Assembly: GCF_030272615.1 (NCBI RefSeq)
Contig: NC_081408.1
Location: 620,740,476-620,804,475, forward strand
Direction: 5' to 3'
DNA: 64,000 bases
Origin: Cryptomeria japonica
Taxonomy: Eukaryota; Streptophyta; Pinopsida; Cupressales; Cupressaceae
A program made the position numbers and the translations under genes. How positions within the stretch are numbered: the first letter of the stretch is position 1; the number at the start of each line of letters is the position of its first letter. Shown in pieces: positions 24,137 through 36,935 of the stretch. The notes under the pieces were generated by a model. The model made no database searches. It was given only the letters and a program-made list of their open reading frames with translations, and had not been told where the DNA came from.

Positions 24137-27100
24137 TTAATCTTTGGGATGAGGCATATACCCGAGGAGGACGTCTTGAGGAATGTCACCTACTACTACA
24201 TTCTTATGAATAGCAGCCGAGTCAATAGCCAAATTAGCCAGGAAATCTGCCAGTTTATTTAACTCTCGAAAACAATGAGGTAATACATAAGTATCAAAGA
24301 AGGATAATTTCTCCAAAATGTGATCAATTAAGTACTTCAAATGCCAATAATTACTTTTACAGTTCAACACACTTTGAATAACTACCATTGAATCCCCCTA
24401 GATGGAAAGGTGTTTGATCCCAAGGGAAATAGCCAAATCAATACCAAGTGACAAAGCTTGACATTCAAAAAAATTGTTTGATTGATACCCAAGGGCATGA
24501 CATTGAGCAGCTATTAGGACTGCATTATGATAAAAAATGGCCATACCAGCCCCAGCCAGACTCGGATTCCCCCTAGAAGCACCATCAAAATGGAGTTTAA
24601 AATGACCCGGAGGAGGAGGAGCCCAGCTGGCCACAATTCTCTTATTCTTAAAAGCTAGACCCTTGCAGCTGACCCATGAGAAGGGACGCTTGACAGAGAT
24701 TTCCATGTCCTTGTGATCATGCCATCCCAATGGGAAAAAGATGTCAGATTTTCTAAATTCTTATGAATATATGACAAGGCCACCTCTGAGATAGAAGCCT
24801 CTATCTTGACTAAGATATCGGAGAGTGAGGTGGATGACTTTTTAAAGATCCTATTATTTCTCTCTAACCATATGTTCCAAACAATAATCGATGGGGCTAT
24901 GATCCAAAGACAGGCATAAAAGGAAGATGAAAACAAAAAAGGCCAAGCTCTAAAGTGAGAGAGAAGGTCCCCACTAGTAACAAAAGACATACCTAGCTTC
25001 TCGAAAAACCAATTCCAACATCCTAGAGCAAAATCACAATGAAGGAAAAGATGAGATGACGATTCCAATTTCTGATTACACAAAACACAAGGGAAAACAA
25101 CAAATAAACCCACCCTATCCAGTCTCATTCTGGTAAGAACCCTATCTTGAACAACAAGCCAAGCAAATGGTCTAGCCTTCGGCAGACATGCTGGATGCCT
25201 GAATAATTTGTAAGGCCAAGAAGAGAGATCCTTAGCCGGCATAAGAGAATTGTACCCATCTTTCACTGAGTATTTTCCAAAAGAATTCTTAGTCCAAATC
25301 AGCTCATCATCCTTCTCAGACAAGATGATAATTCTATCTTTAAGAATCAAATAAAAATTTGACTTCAGGCTAGGGCTAACAGGAAGAAACTCAATCGATT
25401 TCCATTTAGCCATCACCATATGTCCATTTTGAACTACATTAAAGTAGTCCGATAAATAGACCCCCCATTTATCCAGAAGTATTGATTTCAAGGGAGACCA
25501 ATCCATAATAGAATCCATAGGACAATAACCATTCCAAGCATCATCCCAAAATCTAATTTTCGTACCATTATGCACAACCCAAGAAAGATACGACAACAAG
25601 ACACTTCTACATTTACCTATGAAATTCTAAATAGCCGACCCTTTAGGCAGAGTCGAGGCCCGAAAAAAAGACTCCCTAGATCCATTAGAAAGATACTTGG
25701 TGAGCATGATTCTAGCCCAAAGGGAAGCTGGATTATCATACAATTTCCACACTAACTTGGCCCCAAGGGCCAAATTTTGATTTTCCTAACTACGAATTCC
25801 AGCCCCCTCAAGTTCTTTAGGAAGACAAACCTTATCCCAAGATAACAAGGGGATCCTAGATTTCCCATCCCTATTATTATTCCAAAGAAAAGACCTCAGA
25901 GTATCCTTTAAACTAACAATAACAACCTTTGGAGCTTTTAGAATTGACATTAAGTAAATTGGCACCGCATTCAATACAGACTTAATTAACACAATTTTCC
26001 CAGCCATGGTGAGCCATTTGTGGTTCCATGCCAAGATTTTCTTAGACACCCCTGAAACTACTTTATCCCAAAAACTTACATTAACCTTATTAGCAAAAAA
26101 GGGAACTCCTAGATAGGTGCAAGGGACATCCCCAAGTTGGAAACCCCAAAATTTTTGAAGCTTATCCTGGAGCAGTGAGTGAGTATTTAAGAAAAATATC
26201 TTAGATTTTTCCTTGTTGACCTTCTGACTCAAAAAAGCTACATAATTCCTGATCACTTGATCTATAACTCGAGCCTCCTTCAAGGTTGCACAACCAAATA
26301 AGAGGGTGTCATCAGCAAAAAGGCAATGGGAAATCCTTTGATCAAAATTCTGAATTTTGATACCCTTCCATAAACCGTTCTCACGAGCTGAGCCAATTGC
26401 CCGACTCAGAGCTTCAGCTAATAAGATGAATAAAAAAGGTGAGAGTGGGTCCCCTTGCCTTAATCCCCTAGAAGAGTGGAAGAAACCACAAGGGGACCCA
26501 TTAATAAGAACCAAGAATCTTGCCAAGGAAATACAAGCCATAATCCATTTTATCCAAGCCAGGGAGAAACCCAACCTTAACAGGATAATTTTTAATGCAT
26601 TCCATTCAACCCTATCATAGGCTTTCATCATGTCTAACTTAAGGATCATGGCAGGATATTTCTGGGTAGAGATCAAATGTAAGACCTTATGAGCAACTAT
26701 AGCCCCTTCAGGAGTTTCCCTTTGAGGAACAAATCCTCCTTGCTCCAGGGAGATTATTCTTGGTAAAAGATTGGCCAACCTCATAGCAATTACTTTGGAA
26801 AATATCTTATAAATGGTGTTACATAAAGCTATAGGATGAAAATCTGTGAAGGTTTTAGGGTCCTCCTTCTTGGGTAAAATGACAATTAAGGTAGTGTTCA
26901 TTTCTTTAAGAATAGACCTATTTCTCCTAGCTTCCTCTAAAGCCAAAAGGACATCCTGACCCACAAAATCCCGACATTTCTGAAAAAACAAAGGAGTAAA
27001 ACAATCAGGCCTGAGAGCCTTATCTGGGTTCATAGCAAAAACAACCCTCTTAACCTCTTCTATTAAGAAAGGAGACATTAACATTCTATTATCCTCGGGA

Positions 27101-28394
27101 GAGACAAGAGAGGGAATGAGAGATGAGATATTGTTAGAATCATCAATATTCTTAGATGAAAGAAGATTCTTAAAAAACTTAACCGCTTTCTTAGAGATAT
27201 CCCCATCCTCAGAGAGAATATTCCCTCGGCAATCCTGAATACAAGAAATCTTACTCCTAACCATTTTGATTTTAGTGCTAGCATGGAAAATTTTTGTATT
27301 CTTATCATCATTAGCTAGCCATAACTCCCAAGTTTTTTGTCTCCAATAAACCTCCTCTCTAGCCACTATTTCTTCTAATTCACTCCTAAGAGACCTGATT
27401 TCATCCAATACTTTAGATCCCAAACCATGCCGCAAGACGTGCCTATTCAGGACCTCTAACATATCTAAAATCCTTTGTTTTTCTTCAAAAATATTATTGA
27501 AATGGAGGGAGTTCCATCCCCTAATATATATTTTTTTAAAACTAATCTTCTTGACCAACTGGAACATTCGAGAACCTCTAAAAAATGGAGCCTCTCCCCA
27601 CCATTGTCATAGGAGGGGAAGAAAAGAGGGCTCCCTAAACCACATTGGATCGAACTTAAAAGGAAGTTTGTGGGAAGGTCTATCCCTTACAACAGTCAGA
27701 GAGATCAGGAAATGATCCGACCCAGATAGGGGAAGGATGGAAGAGAAAAACTCAATGTCTGAATTGAACCAATTAGATGAGAGTAAAAATCTGTCCAATC
27801 TTTCCGCAATCTGAGAGAAATTTTTCCTCATGTTTGTCCATGTGAATAGACCATTATTAGGCTTGCAATAAAAAAGAGACATGTCAAAAATGAATGCATT
27901 AAAATCATCCATAGACTTCTTATTTGGATAAATCCCCCCGATTTTTCACTTTCATCCAAAATAGCATTAAAATCTCCCCCAAAAATGACAAAAGAATGAT
28001 TCCTAAGGGGGGATGACACCCTAATGAGTTCTTTCCAAAGATTGTATTTAGCCAAGATACCTGAGGGGGAATAAATGTTAAACACCCATACTTTAAAACT
28101 AGAAGCTCTGTGTGAAACTAATAACAACATCCAATTTGGCTCAGATGCAACCAATTTCACATCAACTACAAAATCATTCCATAACAGAGCCAGGCCTTCT
28201 GATGCCCCAATAGCCGGACAAGATAAAAACTTCCACTTTTTCCAAGAAGAAAATATGAAATTTGATTTCTCCAACAAAAGTTTAGTCTCCTAGAGCAAAC
28301 CTAGATCCCACTTAACCAAGTCTAATTGAGACTTGATCAAGCGTCTCTTGTTAGGGGCATTTAAGCCCCTAACATTCCATGAGATAAACTTCAT
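24137..28394 (-). pseudogene. LINE ORF2: endonuclease, reverse transcriptase, RNase H
   Basis: The start is MKFISWNVRGLNAPNKRR, typical of plant LINE ORF2. The order is AP-type endonuclease (GGDFNAILDE near 27970, SGSDH near 27715), reverse transcriptase (27570-25790, with LRQGDPLSPFLF and the catalytic FADD near 26310), a zf-RVT zinc-binding segment (CVLC...SSHLFLHC near 25090), and RNase H (HFDGASRGNP near 24580, a mid-domain Glu, GDS near 24395, and HCFRELNKLADFLANLA near 24260). Frameshifts lie near 27915 and 24700, and stops include those near 28290 and 25786. In the usual KAPGPDGF motif the sequence reads KALRPDCF. The protein would nick target DNA and copy the RNA at the nick. Confidence 0.92.
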
Positions 28395-30691
28395 TGATCT
28401 TGAGGGGAGGTTGACACTCCCCTCTTTTCTCTAATGGGAGAAGAACAATTCTCCCCAAAGCTTTTATGTAAGCTTCTCTTGAAAGCAACAAATCTAGTTA
28501 CCGGAGGATTGATAACACACAATTTTTTTGTTTTAAAGGATCCACTACTTTTTCGATTCCCAAAGGACAATATGGAAGCCTTCTTGAACCTAGGGGAAGA
28601 TGACAAAACATGTTGAATACCCGCATCAATTTCCAACAGAGTTTTACGATTCTTTGGAGGTCTACCCCTACCCGGGGACACTACAGCGTTAGGGAAATTC
28701 AGCTGAACCTAGGCAATAGAGGATCTAATGGGCATTTTAATTGGAGATGACCGATGAGATAGGGCCACTTCCTGAAGAAGCACTCATTTTGGGACAATCC
28801 TGAGAGGTATTGATAGGGACCTCAGAGGGATTTAAGGAAGGAGAAATTGACAAACTCTTATGAATTAAATCCAAGTCATTTCCTATAGAGCACATAACCT
28901 TTTTTGAGACCTCTTCTTCCGCAAAATCCTTATTAGATTTAAGAAATTTCTCTACTTGCTGAGCTGTGTGTTCATCAGGAGAAATATGCAGAGACTAAGG
29001 CATATCACACTCCCTAATAGGCTCATTATGCAGTAACTCTTTCACCTATTGAATTAAAGCATCCTCATCATGGCTAAAGGTGGTAGACACAACCAGAGCA
29101 ATCACCCCGGTATCTGCAATAGGACCAAATGATCATTCTAAAGAATTAGGTGCCTCATCCCCTAAGTTAACCCCAAGCCCCTCCTTCTGAACATGGCAAA
29201 CATTGGAATCTTGTAATGGAGGGAGACATGATAGGCTACCTAGATTAGGAATGCCATCTTTAACATGGCCGACGGGCTTGGAAACTTCCAACACAACCTG
29301 AGATAAAGTGTTCTCCTCACTTTCTAGTACAACAGTGGCGGATTTATGATTAAGATGAGCAGTATTGTTAAGGTCCTCCTTGAATTGACGAACAAACCCA
29401 ACCAAGACTTGAGTAGATTCTTTAGTAGTAGTATTCTGATTAATTTGGGCGGCATTGTTAAGGTCCTCCTTGGATTTCCAAATAGACCCAACCAAGACCT
29501 GAGAGGAGTCTTTAGCAGTGGCAGGATTGAAAGGAACATTCCGATCTTCCTTATTGTTTATACCAGCTTTTACATTATGAAAATCAAAAAATAGGGGAGC
29601 ATCCACAATAATCAGATTTTGACACAGATCATCATTCATCTTCACAATAGGTTGTTTCCAAGTGCCATCATTTGATTTAAGATTACAAGAAATTGGGAAT
29701 ACTGATGAAGGGGAAACCAGAGTGCATATTTTTACCAGAACCTTCCCTTCCTCAAAGACAGATTTAGATGTCAAAAAATTCCCAAAATTATCCCCTATGG
29801 ATTTCAACACCTCTGGATCCATGAATTCAAAGGGAAGTTGTGGCAAACCAAGCCAAACTGGAAAAGATTTAGATTTGACCCATTCCAAAACAAAAAAGGT
29901 TGCCAAGCAGAAACCCTAACTAAAACATTACCAAACCAATGAAATGAATTTGCAAGAACATCATCCTTGCAACAAGGGGATTCGAAAACCAAAACACAGG
30001 AGTTGGAAGATAACAACTGAAAACAAACCAATGCAGGCCAACATTTGCATAATTTAGAATGCAATTTAGATAAGTTGGTCGGAGGGCCCCAGATTTCCCC
30101 TAAAATAGCCACAAAATGTAACTTGGAAGCCCTATCAGCCACAACAGAACCAGAGAAATCAAAAAAGGGTCACGGAAACCAAACCTCCTTCGAAGGAACA
30201 ATATGAACCATGTTACCATTTTCCAAATGAGCTTTACTACTTGAGATTCCCATGTCTTTAACAACAATATCAATGACATCTGCCTATTTAACAGACCTGG
30301 ATGCCCTAGGACCAGCCAAACTAGCAACAACCATTTGTTTTACAGACCCGGATGCCCTAGGAGAAACTTGGGTTCCCTTGGCTACCACTTCAGCAAAAGA
30401 TCAATTTGCAAAAATGAAAATGGCCGACTGCTTACCCCTGTTATTGTTTCTCCCATTATTATTCGGGCCTTGCCAATTGGAACTCCCCATACGACGCTGC
30501 GAGAGACCCTTGAAAAAACCCTTATAGTATTTGGATACCGGATGAAAATCTCTGCGTTGCCTTCTCAGAAACGGAGCCCTATCTTCCCATCGACCCTTGG
30601 AAAACACCCACTGTGGCACATGTGGTGGATCATCCCATCCAACATCTGCCCAAGCACTGAGTCACCTTTCACCACCAGCTTGTAGAGCCAT
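28391..30691 (-). pseudogene. LINE ORF1 (DUF4283-type RNA-binding protein)
   Basis: It begins MALQAGGER then a TGA where CGA is likely, followed by SAWADVGWDD and a basic stretch (NNNGRNNNRGK). The middle has VRVSAWQPF...VWLGLPQLPFEFMD.EVLKSIG (29950-29800), the pattern of the DUF4283 domain of plant LINE ORF1 proteins. The C-terminal part has a pair of related stretches, SQVLVGSIWKSKEDLNN and TQVLVGFVRQFKEDLNN (29510-29340). It ends in RGRPPKNRKTLLE...STSPQDQ. Two frameshifts (near 29900 and 28700) and several stops break it. Its TGA overlaps the ORF2 ATG as ATGA. Confidence 0.8.
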
Positions 30692-30887
30692 AAAACAATT
30701 CTAACAAATTTGGTCACTAATATTATATTATTATTTATTTATCTTTATTTTTTTTAATAATAATAAAAAAATAATATAAAAAAAAACTAAAATAATTAAA
30801 AGAAGTAAATTAACCCATGGTGGGTCCACAGGGCCTACTGCTGCTACCACATATATGTGGTATTAGGTGGCACTGATACCATATAGT

Positions 30888-32701
30888 TGTATTGTACTGT
30901 CGTCCATGTCTTGCTTATGCTTGCTTGAGGGTCTTTTGCTATCTCCTAGCATGGTGGGGTGGTTCTGTTTTGGGATCACATGGTTGGGTGGTAGTGCCAC
31001 TCCCCATCAAATGTTCTTGTTCATGCCTTCATGTGAGGATTGGCTTCACAGGTGTTCTTGTGGTTTGTGATTCACGCATCATCTCATGTTGGAAATTATT
31101 GCCTTTTGAGATCTATGTGGTCATTTGTACCTATGGATTTATGTAACCTTGTATTTGGTAAAGATGTAAACTTTATATGTATGATTGGAAGCCATGTATT
31201 TTATGAGTAATGTAATTTTAAGTTTTGGATGTTATTGTTGGCTTGATGATGATTGTAATGTATTCATCATTTGTTGTCATTGATGAAATACTCTCACACA
31301 CACATATGATTGTATTGACTACCGGTGTAACTTCAATTGTTTACTTTGTCAACCGGTATGTTAGAGGTTACACCAAGAGGTTTATCTCTAACCAGTACTT
31401 TGTGTCAATGGGTATGTGCATAAGAGACAATTTGTGATTATACTAGGTTGACATCAAGACGAAGATCAAGATGGAGATTAAGCAAAGATTTAAGTAAAAC
31501 GGTTCATATGTTTTATTCAAACCGATATTTGATTGTTCCAACCGGTATTTGGTAATTTTGTGACGAGTTACCACATTTCGTGATGAGTTACCAGCACTAA
31601 CTGCTTGGTGGTAATTTTTGTGATGAGTTATGATCACTTGTCTAGATACACTACACCTAGGAAATTGTGTTATGATTTCTTAAGGCCGACATGAAATCAT
31701 AAGGTCTATATATTGACATTGCAATGAATAATTTGAGATAGTGAAAAGTGTTATGTTATGTGTGAAAGGAAAAAGAGTTAAGTTGCAAAGTATGAAGAAG
31801 AGCAGTGCTGAATATGTTTAGAAGGATCTAATTAAGAAAGTATTGTGCTACTCAGAATAGATCAAACCATTCTTGTTATTTTCTAGCCATTACAATAGAA
31901 TCAAATCCCCTAACCGGGTAAGCTCTAACAAGCTTCAATGTATAAATCCTTTAAAAGGGTGATCCATTAATTTGGATTCAGAAATGCTCCATCAAGGTTA
32001 CTCCTAATAGGGTACTACCTTTAACAAGGTATAAGCTTTTAATCAAGATTTGGGATCTCTAACAAGATTTGCTCCTAGCAGAGCACTTTGTAGACCTAAA
32101 CCGACCAGTTATCTATTACTGTAGATAGTTAACTTGTGAGTTCTATCTCACCATGGTTTTTACCTATTTGGGTTTTCCACGTACAAACACTTGTGTTATG
32201 GTGGATGCTTTAATTTTTGTGGATGTTGTTATATCATTTTGGATTGCATGCATTGTGTTTAAAAGCTTTGTTAAGTTTATCTACTGGTTAGTGTTTGAAG
32301 TAGTTTTTTTTTGGTATCACTGAATCACCCCCCCTCTCAGTGCTTTTCAAGTCCATCAGTTATTTTATCAGTTATCCATATGCTTTGGTTCAAATGCTTT
32401 ATTAAAGAAAAATTATATTGTAATACTTCAATCTTTAAATGGTGTTATCTTTTATATGTTTATGGTTTATTATATTCAATGAGTAATTGATGGTTAACTG
32501 GATTAATCTTAACTATGGAATTTAACCTTTCGTTTAATTCTTCATTGGTAACCCTTTAGGAATTCTTGTGTTAGTCTTCCGCTTGTGTTATTATGTGCAA
32601 TGTAGTAATTAAATAAATTAATGTGATTTATACTTCTAAATTTATTTTTATTTCACCCTTAGTTGTTGGTTTTCCTTTGGGGTTCCTCGCGGGGCATTAC
32701 A
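30888..32701 (+). repeat. Gypsy LTR, plus orientation (contains solo LTR H)
   Basis: It matches the inverted arm 20125-20830 after removal of H, and ends GCGGGGCATTACA at 32701, two bases before a primer site. It is the 5' LTR of the gag-pol that follows. Its 5' start is unclear: homology fades left of 30888, and 30736-30887 is AT-rich unmatched sequence. Confidence 0.8.
31236..32358 (+). mobile_element. Solo LTR H, Copia-type
   Basis: A 1123-bp block starts TGTTGGCTTGATG and ends CAAGTCCATCA, flanked by exact GTTAT (31231-31235 and 32359-32363). The inverted LTR arm lacks it. Near the 3' end it has CACCCCCCCTCTCAGTGC, the signature also found near the ends of A and C, and it contains ACCGGT motifs. 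No interior is present. Confidence 0.9.
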
Positions 32702-32703
32702 TT

Positions 32704-32716
32704 TGGTATCAGAGCC
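32704..32716 (+). other. Primer binding site of F Gypsy element
   Basis: TGGTATCAGAGCC lies two bases after the LTR end. It matches the 3' end of initiator methionine tRNA. Confidence 0.9.
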
Positions 32717-32854
32717 CATGTTTCAACACTGGGTACTCTGGTTCTATATTGAGCCCATTTAGCTTGACCTTTTGTTTAGGTCTTAGTGTTTGTGTTTCCC
32801 TTGTTAGTATCCTTGCTGCAGATCTAACCTTTTTCTCTTGTGTAGTGTTAGTTC

Positions 32855-34230
32855 ATGGCTAGGAAAGCCAAGGGGAGTGGCCGTTTTGGTGGACGCAATA
32901 GAGGAAAAGGTGGGGGACATGGTCGTGGTTCTGACCACCATAGTCCTTTGCCACTACCCACTCATGTGAGTGTGGATCAGGATCAGTTTGTTCATTAGGA
33001 TGAGCAACATGCAGGAGAACAGGTTCTCGAAAGGGAAGAGTTGAGGCAGATGTTTCAGGAGCTACTAGCCAGACTAGGCCCCAGACCTGAGGCCGATCAA
33101 CCAATCCATGCTCAAGTAGGAGAGTTGCATCAATAGATTCTGGAGGAGAGAGAGAGAGGTCTCCTAGAAGGAGATAGGTCCTAGTAGAACATGACTCATC
33201 TACCATGGGGCACATGAGGGACTTGATGAGGTACCATCATCCTTACTTTGACAGTAAGGGTATTGGTCTCGAGGCAGAGACTTGACTGATTAGTCTAGAT
33301 CGGTGTTTTTCCATGCATCTGTATGACAACAACACTAAGGTGAGATGCGCCATCATGCATCTCGATAGTTTTGCATCTATCTCATGGCGGTTAGAGGAGG
33401 AGAGGATCAATGTGAGAATTAGCACTATGTCATGGGAGATCTTTTTGGAGAGATTCAAGGCATGATTTCTCTCACCGCAGTGGAGACAGTCATGGGCAGA
33501 TGAGTTCTATGCATTGTGCTAGTTTGGCATGTCTGTAGATAAGTTTGAGTATAGGTTCTATGAGCTCAAACAATATTCCAGTATTGGCAATGATGAGGCA
33601 TTGCTACTTTATCACTTCTTGAGGGGTCTAGACGACCGCATCAGTGGAGGAGTGAGAGTGTTTGAGCTTGCTTCAGTAGAGGTAGCCATGGCAAAAGCCA
33701 GGCTGGTGGAGCATAATCTTAGCCGTGCTCATGGTAGACAATATGGAGTGTAGATCAGGAGTGTGCCTTTCAGTGGGTCTAGAGTTAGAGGGAATCAGTC
33801 CCAGACTACTACACCTTGTAGGGATTCTTAGGCACCCGCTAAGGGTGGGCAACAACAACAACAATAGAGTTTTCAGCTGAGGCTGAAATAGTTTAAGGGT
33901 CAGCAGGGTGGAAACTCTCAGCATAAGAAGAACATGAACTGGCAGAGGAGTAGGCAGAGTTTCCCAGAGCAGTCCTCTAAGGGTGCATCTCAGGCCCTTA
34001 GGAGGGGAAGCTTCCAGTAGTCTAGTGGGCCATTTGGAGGTGGAGGACTTGGTTGGGGAGCTTGCTTCTCCTGTGGTTAGTTTGGCCACATAGCTGCTTA
34101 GTACCCTCAACATTTTCACCAGATGGGTAGTCAGAGGCCAGCAGCATCAGAGTCGATAGTGGGGGATGCAGGCAGATCCCATAGAGTGTTTGCAGCAGTT
34201 GATGACTGCTAGGCTGAGCATCAGGGTACA
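32855..34230 (+). pseudogene. gag: Ty3/Gypsy Gag of F
   Basis: It starts MARKAKGSGRFGGRNRGK, a basic Gly-rich head, and has CAG-derived TAG stops early. A frame change near 33180 leads into a retrotransposon Gag core (FSMHLYDNNTKVRCAIMHL, SWADEFYALC, FLRGLDDRI near 33300-33640). A Gln-rich stretch follows, then a CCHC knuckle at 34063-34104 in which a stop replaces one inner position, another stop precedes the last ligand, and Tyr replaces the last Cys. The same strand and spacing from the primer site show it is the gag of this element. Confidence 0.8.
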
Positions 34231-34576
34231 ATGACCGAGACTACATGTGTGCTGGGTAGTATTCCTATCTCTATACTTTTTGACTCTGATGCTTTTGATT
34301 CTTTCATTTCTTCATCCATTGTGGAGCGGTGCGGTCTCACATCTGCTAAGCAGGCAGATAGGTGGCAAGTAGAGTTGGCTACTGGTGTGTGTGTCCGTAG
34401 ATGCCTTCATTCCTAGTTGTGAGTTGGACCTAGGACCCTTTGTTACTTTAGTTGACCTTCGAGTCATTCCTTTGGGGTCTTACGGAGCTATGTTGGGGAT
34501 GGTTTGACTATCATCTCACAACGCTTGTGTAGACTGTCGTCAGAAGACAGTGGAGTGTTTAGATGATCATGGTAGG

Positions 34577-35030
34577 TGTTGGTGTAAATAATTATTCATC
34601 TTGGATATTATTACACTTACTTAAGTTTACTTAGGTACATGCATTTCATAGTGGTTTGGGTATGAGACACTTGGGTGTTTGTGCCATATTGGGATAGTGT
34701 GTGTAGGAGAATTTCTACCTTTTATGGTGTGATCTTGTTGTTACACTCCACATTCAGTGGGTGATCCACCTCATGTGGAATATTATATTATTTCTCCTAA
34801 CTACCTACCCTTGTTTCTTATTGAGCCACATGTCATGTTTGTGTGCTCACATATCCATATAGCCTTGCCTATATAAGGAGGCTCATATTCATTTTATGTA
34901 ACAATTGAATACTTAATGATCTAGTTGATCATATTTTTCATCTTGATAGAATATAGTTTATTTCTATAATCTATTTTGTTCTCTCTTATTTGTGCTTTCC
35001 ATTGCCTCTTGATCTTGGCAAAATCTCACA
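34577..35030 (+). repeat. Element I 5' LTR
   Basis: It is a TG...CA repeat of 454 bp with TATA box TATATAAG at 34870-34877, then the primer site. Confidence 0.9.
34870..34877 (+). promoter_or_regulatory. TATA box of element I LTR
   Basis: TATATAAG lies about 160 bp before the LTR end and is repeated in the 3' LTR near 37246. Confidence 0.6.
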
Positions 35031-35043
35031 TGGTATCAGAGCC

Positions 35044-36926
35044 ATTAGAGTGCCATTGGTTTGCCAATTAAGAGAATTTTGGGGTTTGCATTTTGGAGCT
35101 TTCTATTGCAGGTTTTTATTGAAGCTTGTTGGGTCAGATCTGAGGTCACCATTGGATTGAGGAGGTTCGAGAAAGTAAGAATCGCCTTTTATTTCATCCA
35201 AATCCGACATCCGAGGCCAAATCTAGAGCCGTTTGAAGATGGAGGGTGGTGACTTGTCCCGACAGCGATCTGCAATTTTGGAGCATTTTTGGTTAAATCC
35301 ATCATCACCATTGCGCTCAGAAGGCCCAAAAACCCTAAGATTGACTGTCAATTTGTCGAAATCGGCCTCTATCACCCCGAGTTGAAAAAATCTCCCCTCC
35401 CAGCCCATCGTACGGACTTGCAAGGACAGGTCTGAATTTTTTTTAATTTTATTTTTTGTTTTTAATTTTTCAGAAAATTAAAAAATAAATTTTTTTTTTT
35501 AAGGGGGGCATTTTTATTGTTTTAGTTTTTTTTAAAAAACAAGGGCGAAAAAATAATTTTTTTTTTGGGTTTTTTGGCTCGCAGGCCACCCGCGGGTACC
35601 TGCGGCCCCGCAGGTGTACCTGTGGGTACCACAGGCCACCTGTAGCCCCGTAGTGTCCTGCGGGTGTCCGCAGGCTCTGCGGCCCCGTAGTGTACTTGTG
35701 GGCCCCTCCCCTTATTGGGGGGGGGGGTAAATTTTTTTTAATAAATAAAAAAAAAAAACTTTTCATTTTTCTTTTTTTTTTTAAAATAAGTTTTTTAATT
35801 TAAAAAAAAAAAAAAAATCGCTTTTTTCTTATTTAGTTAAATAAGTTTTTTTTAATAAAAAAAAAATAAACTTTTTAATAAACTTTTTTTTCTTTAATAA
35901 AAAAAAAATAAACTATCGCCTTTTTTTTCTTTATTTTTTAATAAAGTTTTTTTGCATGGGCATAATAAGTTGTTTTTATTTAGATTTTTAAAATCTTTTA
36001 AAAACACGAACATCATTTAATAAGTCAAATTGGGAACACTTTTTTTCTTGTCACTTCACACCTGTCGTGCAGTGCTTCCAACTGGCAGTCAAGGGGGGGG
36101 GGGGTTGATTTGCTCCTTTATATCTCTTGGCCACATCCCAATCGGAGGCATCTTTTTCTGCAGTATTCTATAGGGCTTCTTGGTGGCATCATCTTCATGT
36201 TTCCATATTTGCACTATCATGTTGTATGCTATTGCATCTGCAATGTTGTACTCGCACTATCATAAAGTGCCACACCTCTTTGTATCTTGTCATTGTTGAC
36301 ATATTTGATGTAATCCTCTTGTACACATAGATTAGGAATATCTTGTGAGACTTGGTGCATGGCTCTAGTTGAGACTTATATTGTGCACATTTGTGCATGG
36401 CTCCCGTGAGACTTGGATTGTACTAGTATTTCTGCTATTTCTGAGTATCCGGATGATGCTCACAGCAGGTTTTCTCCATGCCTAATCTTCATTTTCTTGC
36501 AGCGAGTGATTCATCATCATTGACATGGTACCTTGTCTTGTCACACTTTGACATTATTTGTGCAGCATTGGCTCTCTTTCTTCCTTATGGGGAGGTATTT
36601 TGGTCATCATCATTGGACCATCTTTGCAGTAGATTCAACATTGAGGGGGGGCTTCATGGTCTCTTCTTCTCTCTTATGGGGGGACACATTTTTGTTCTTC
36701 TCATTCATCATTGAGAGCATTATGTTCTTTCATCATCTCTCTTTTGGGGGAGGGTTTTTTCCCATTGGGTTTTTCTCTCTTCCCCCACTTTGTGAGAGAT
36801 TTCCTTGCATTGGTTTGCATGCATTTACATTTGTACATGGGTACCTAACATGGCCTCGTAGCCGGGACCCATCTTGCATTGCTTAGTTGCATTGTAGACT
36901 TTAGTGCATTCCCCTAAGTTGCACTT
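35044..36926 (+). other. Interior of element I, noncoding
   Basis: It starts with a short coding-like stretch (35061-35252) without a known domain. Next is a GC-rich block at 35580-35710, rich in CGCAGG, GGTACC and GGCCCCG and set in T- and A-homopolymer DNA (35430-36010). Two long G runs follow near 35717 and 36092. The right part has GGGGGG-rich pseudo-polypurine tracts (36645, 36680, 36745). I find no reliable ORF. Confidence 0.6.
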
Positions 36927-36935
36927 AAGGGGGGG

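Larger units (their letters stand above)
21848..30714 (-). mobile_element. LINE G: near full-length plant L1-type retrotransposon
   Basis: An identical 21-bp target duplication beginning CACTAATATTATATT flanks it at 21827-21847 and 30715-30735. In minus orientation ORF1 starts only 23 bp from the 5' end (30691), ORF2 follows with a 4-nt overlap (28394), and about 2.3 kb remain after ORF2. ORF2 has endonuclease, reverse transcriptase, zinc-binding and RNase H domains in the order known from plant L1 elements. The 3' end is unusual: on its strand it finishes with about 12 T and AAT, not a poly(A) tail. Confidence 0.9.

Noticed and set aside
35470-35766. Minus-strand ORF across the homopolymer and GC-rich block of element I
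   Set aside because: It consists of poly-Lys/Phe from A and T runs and has no domain.
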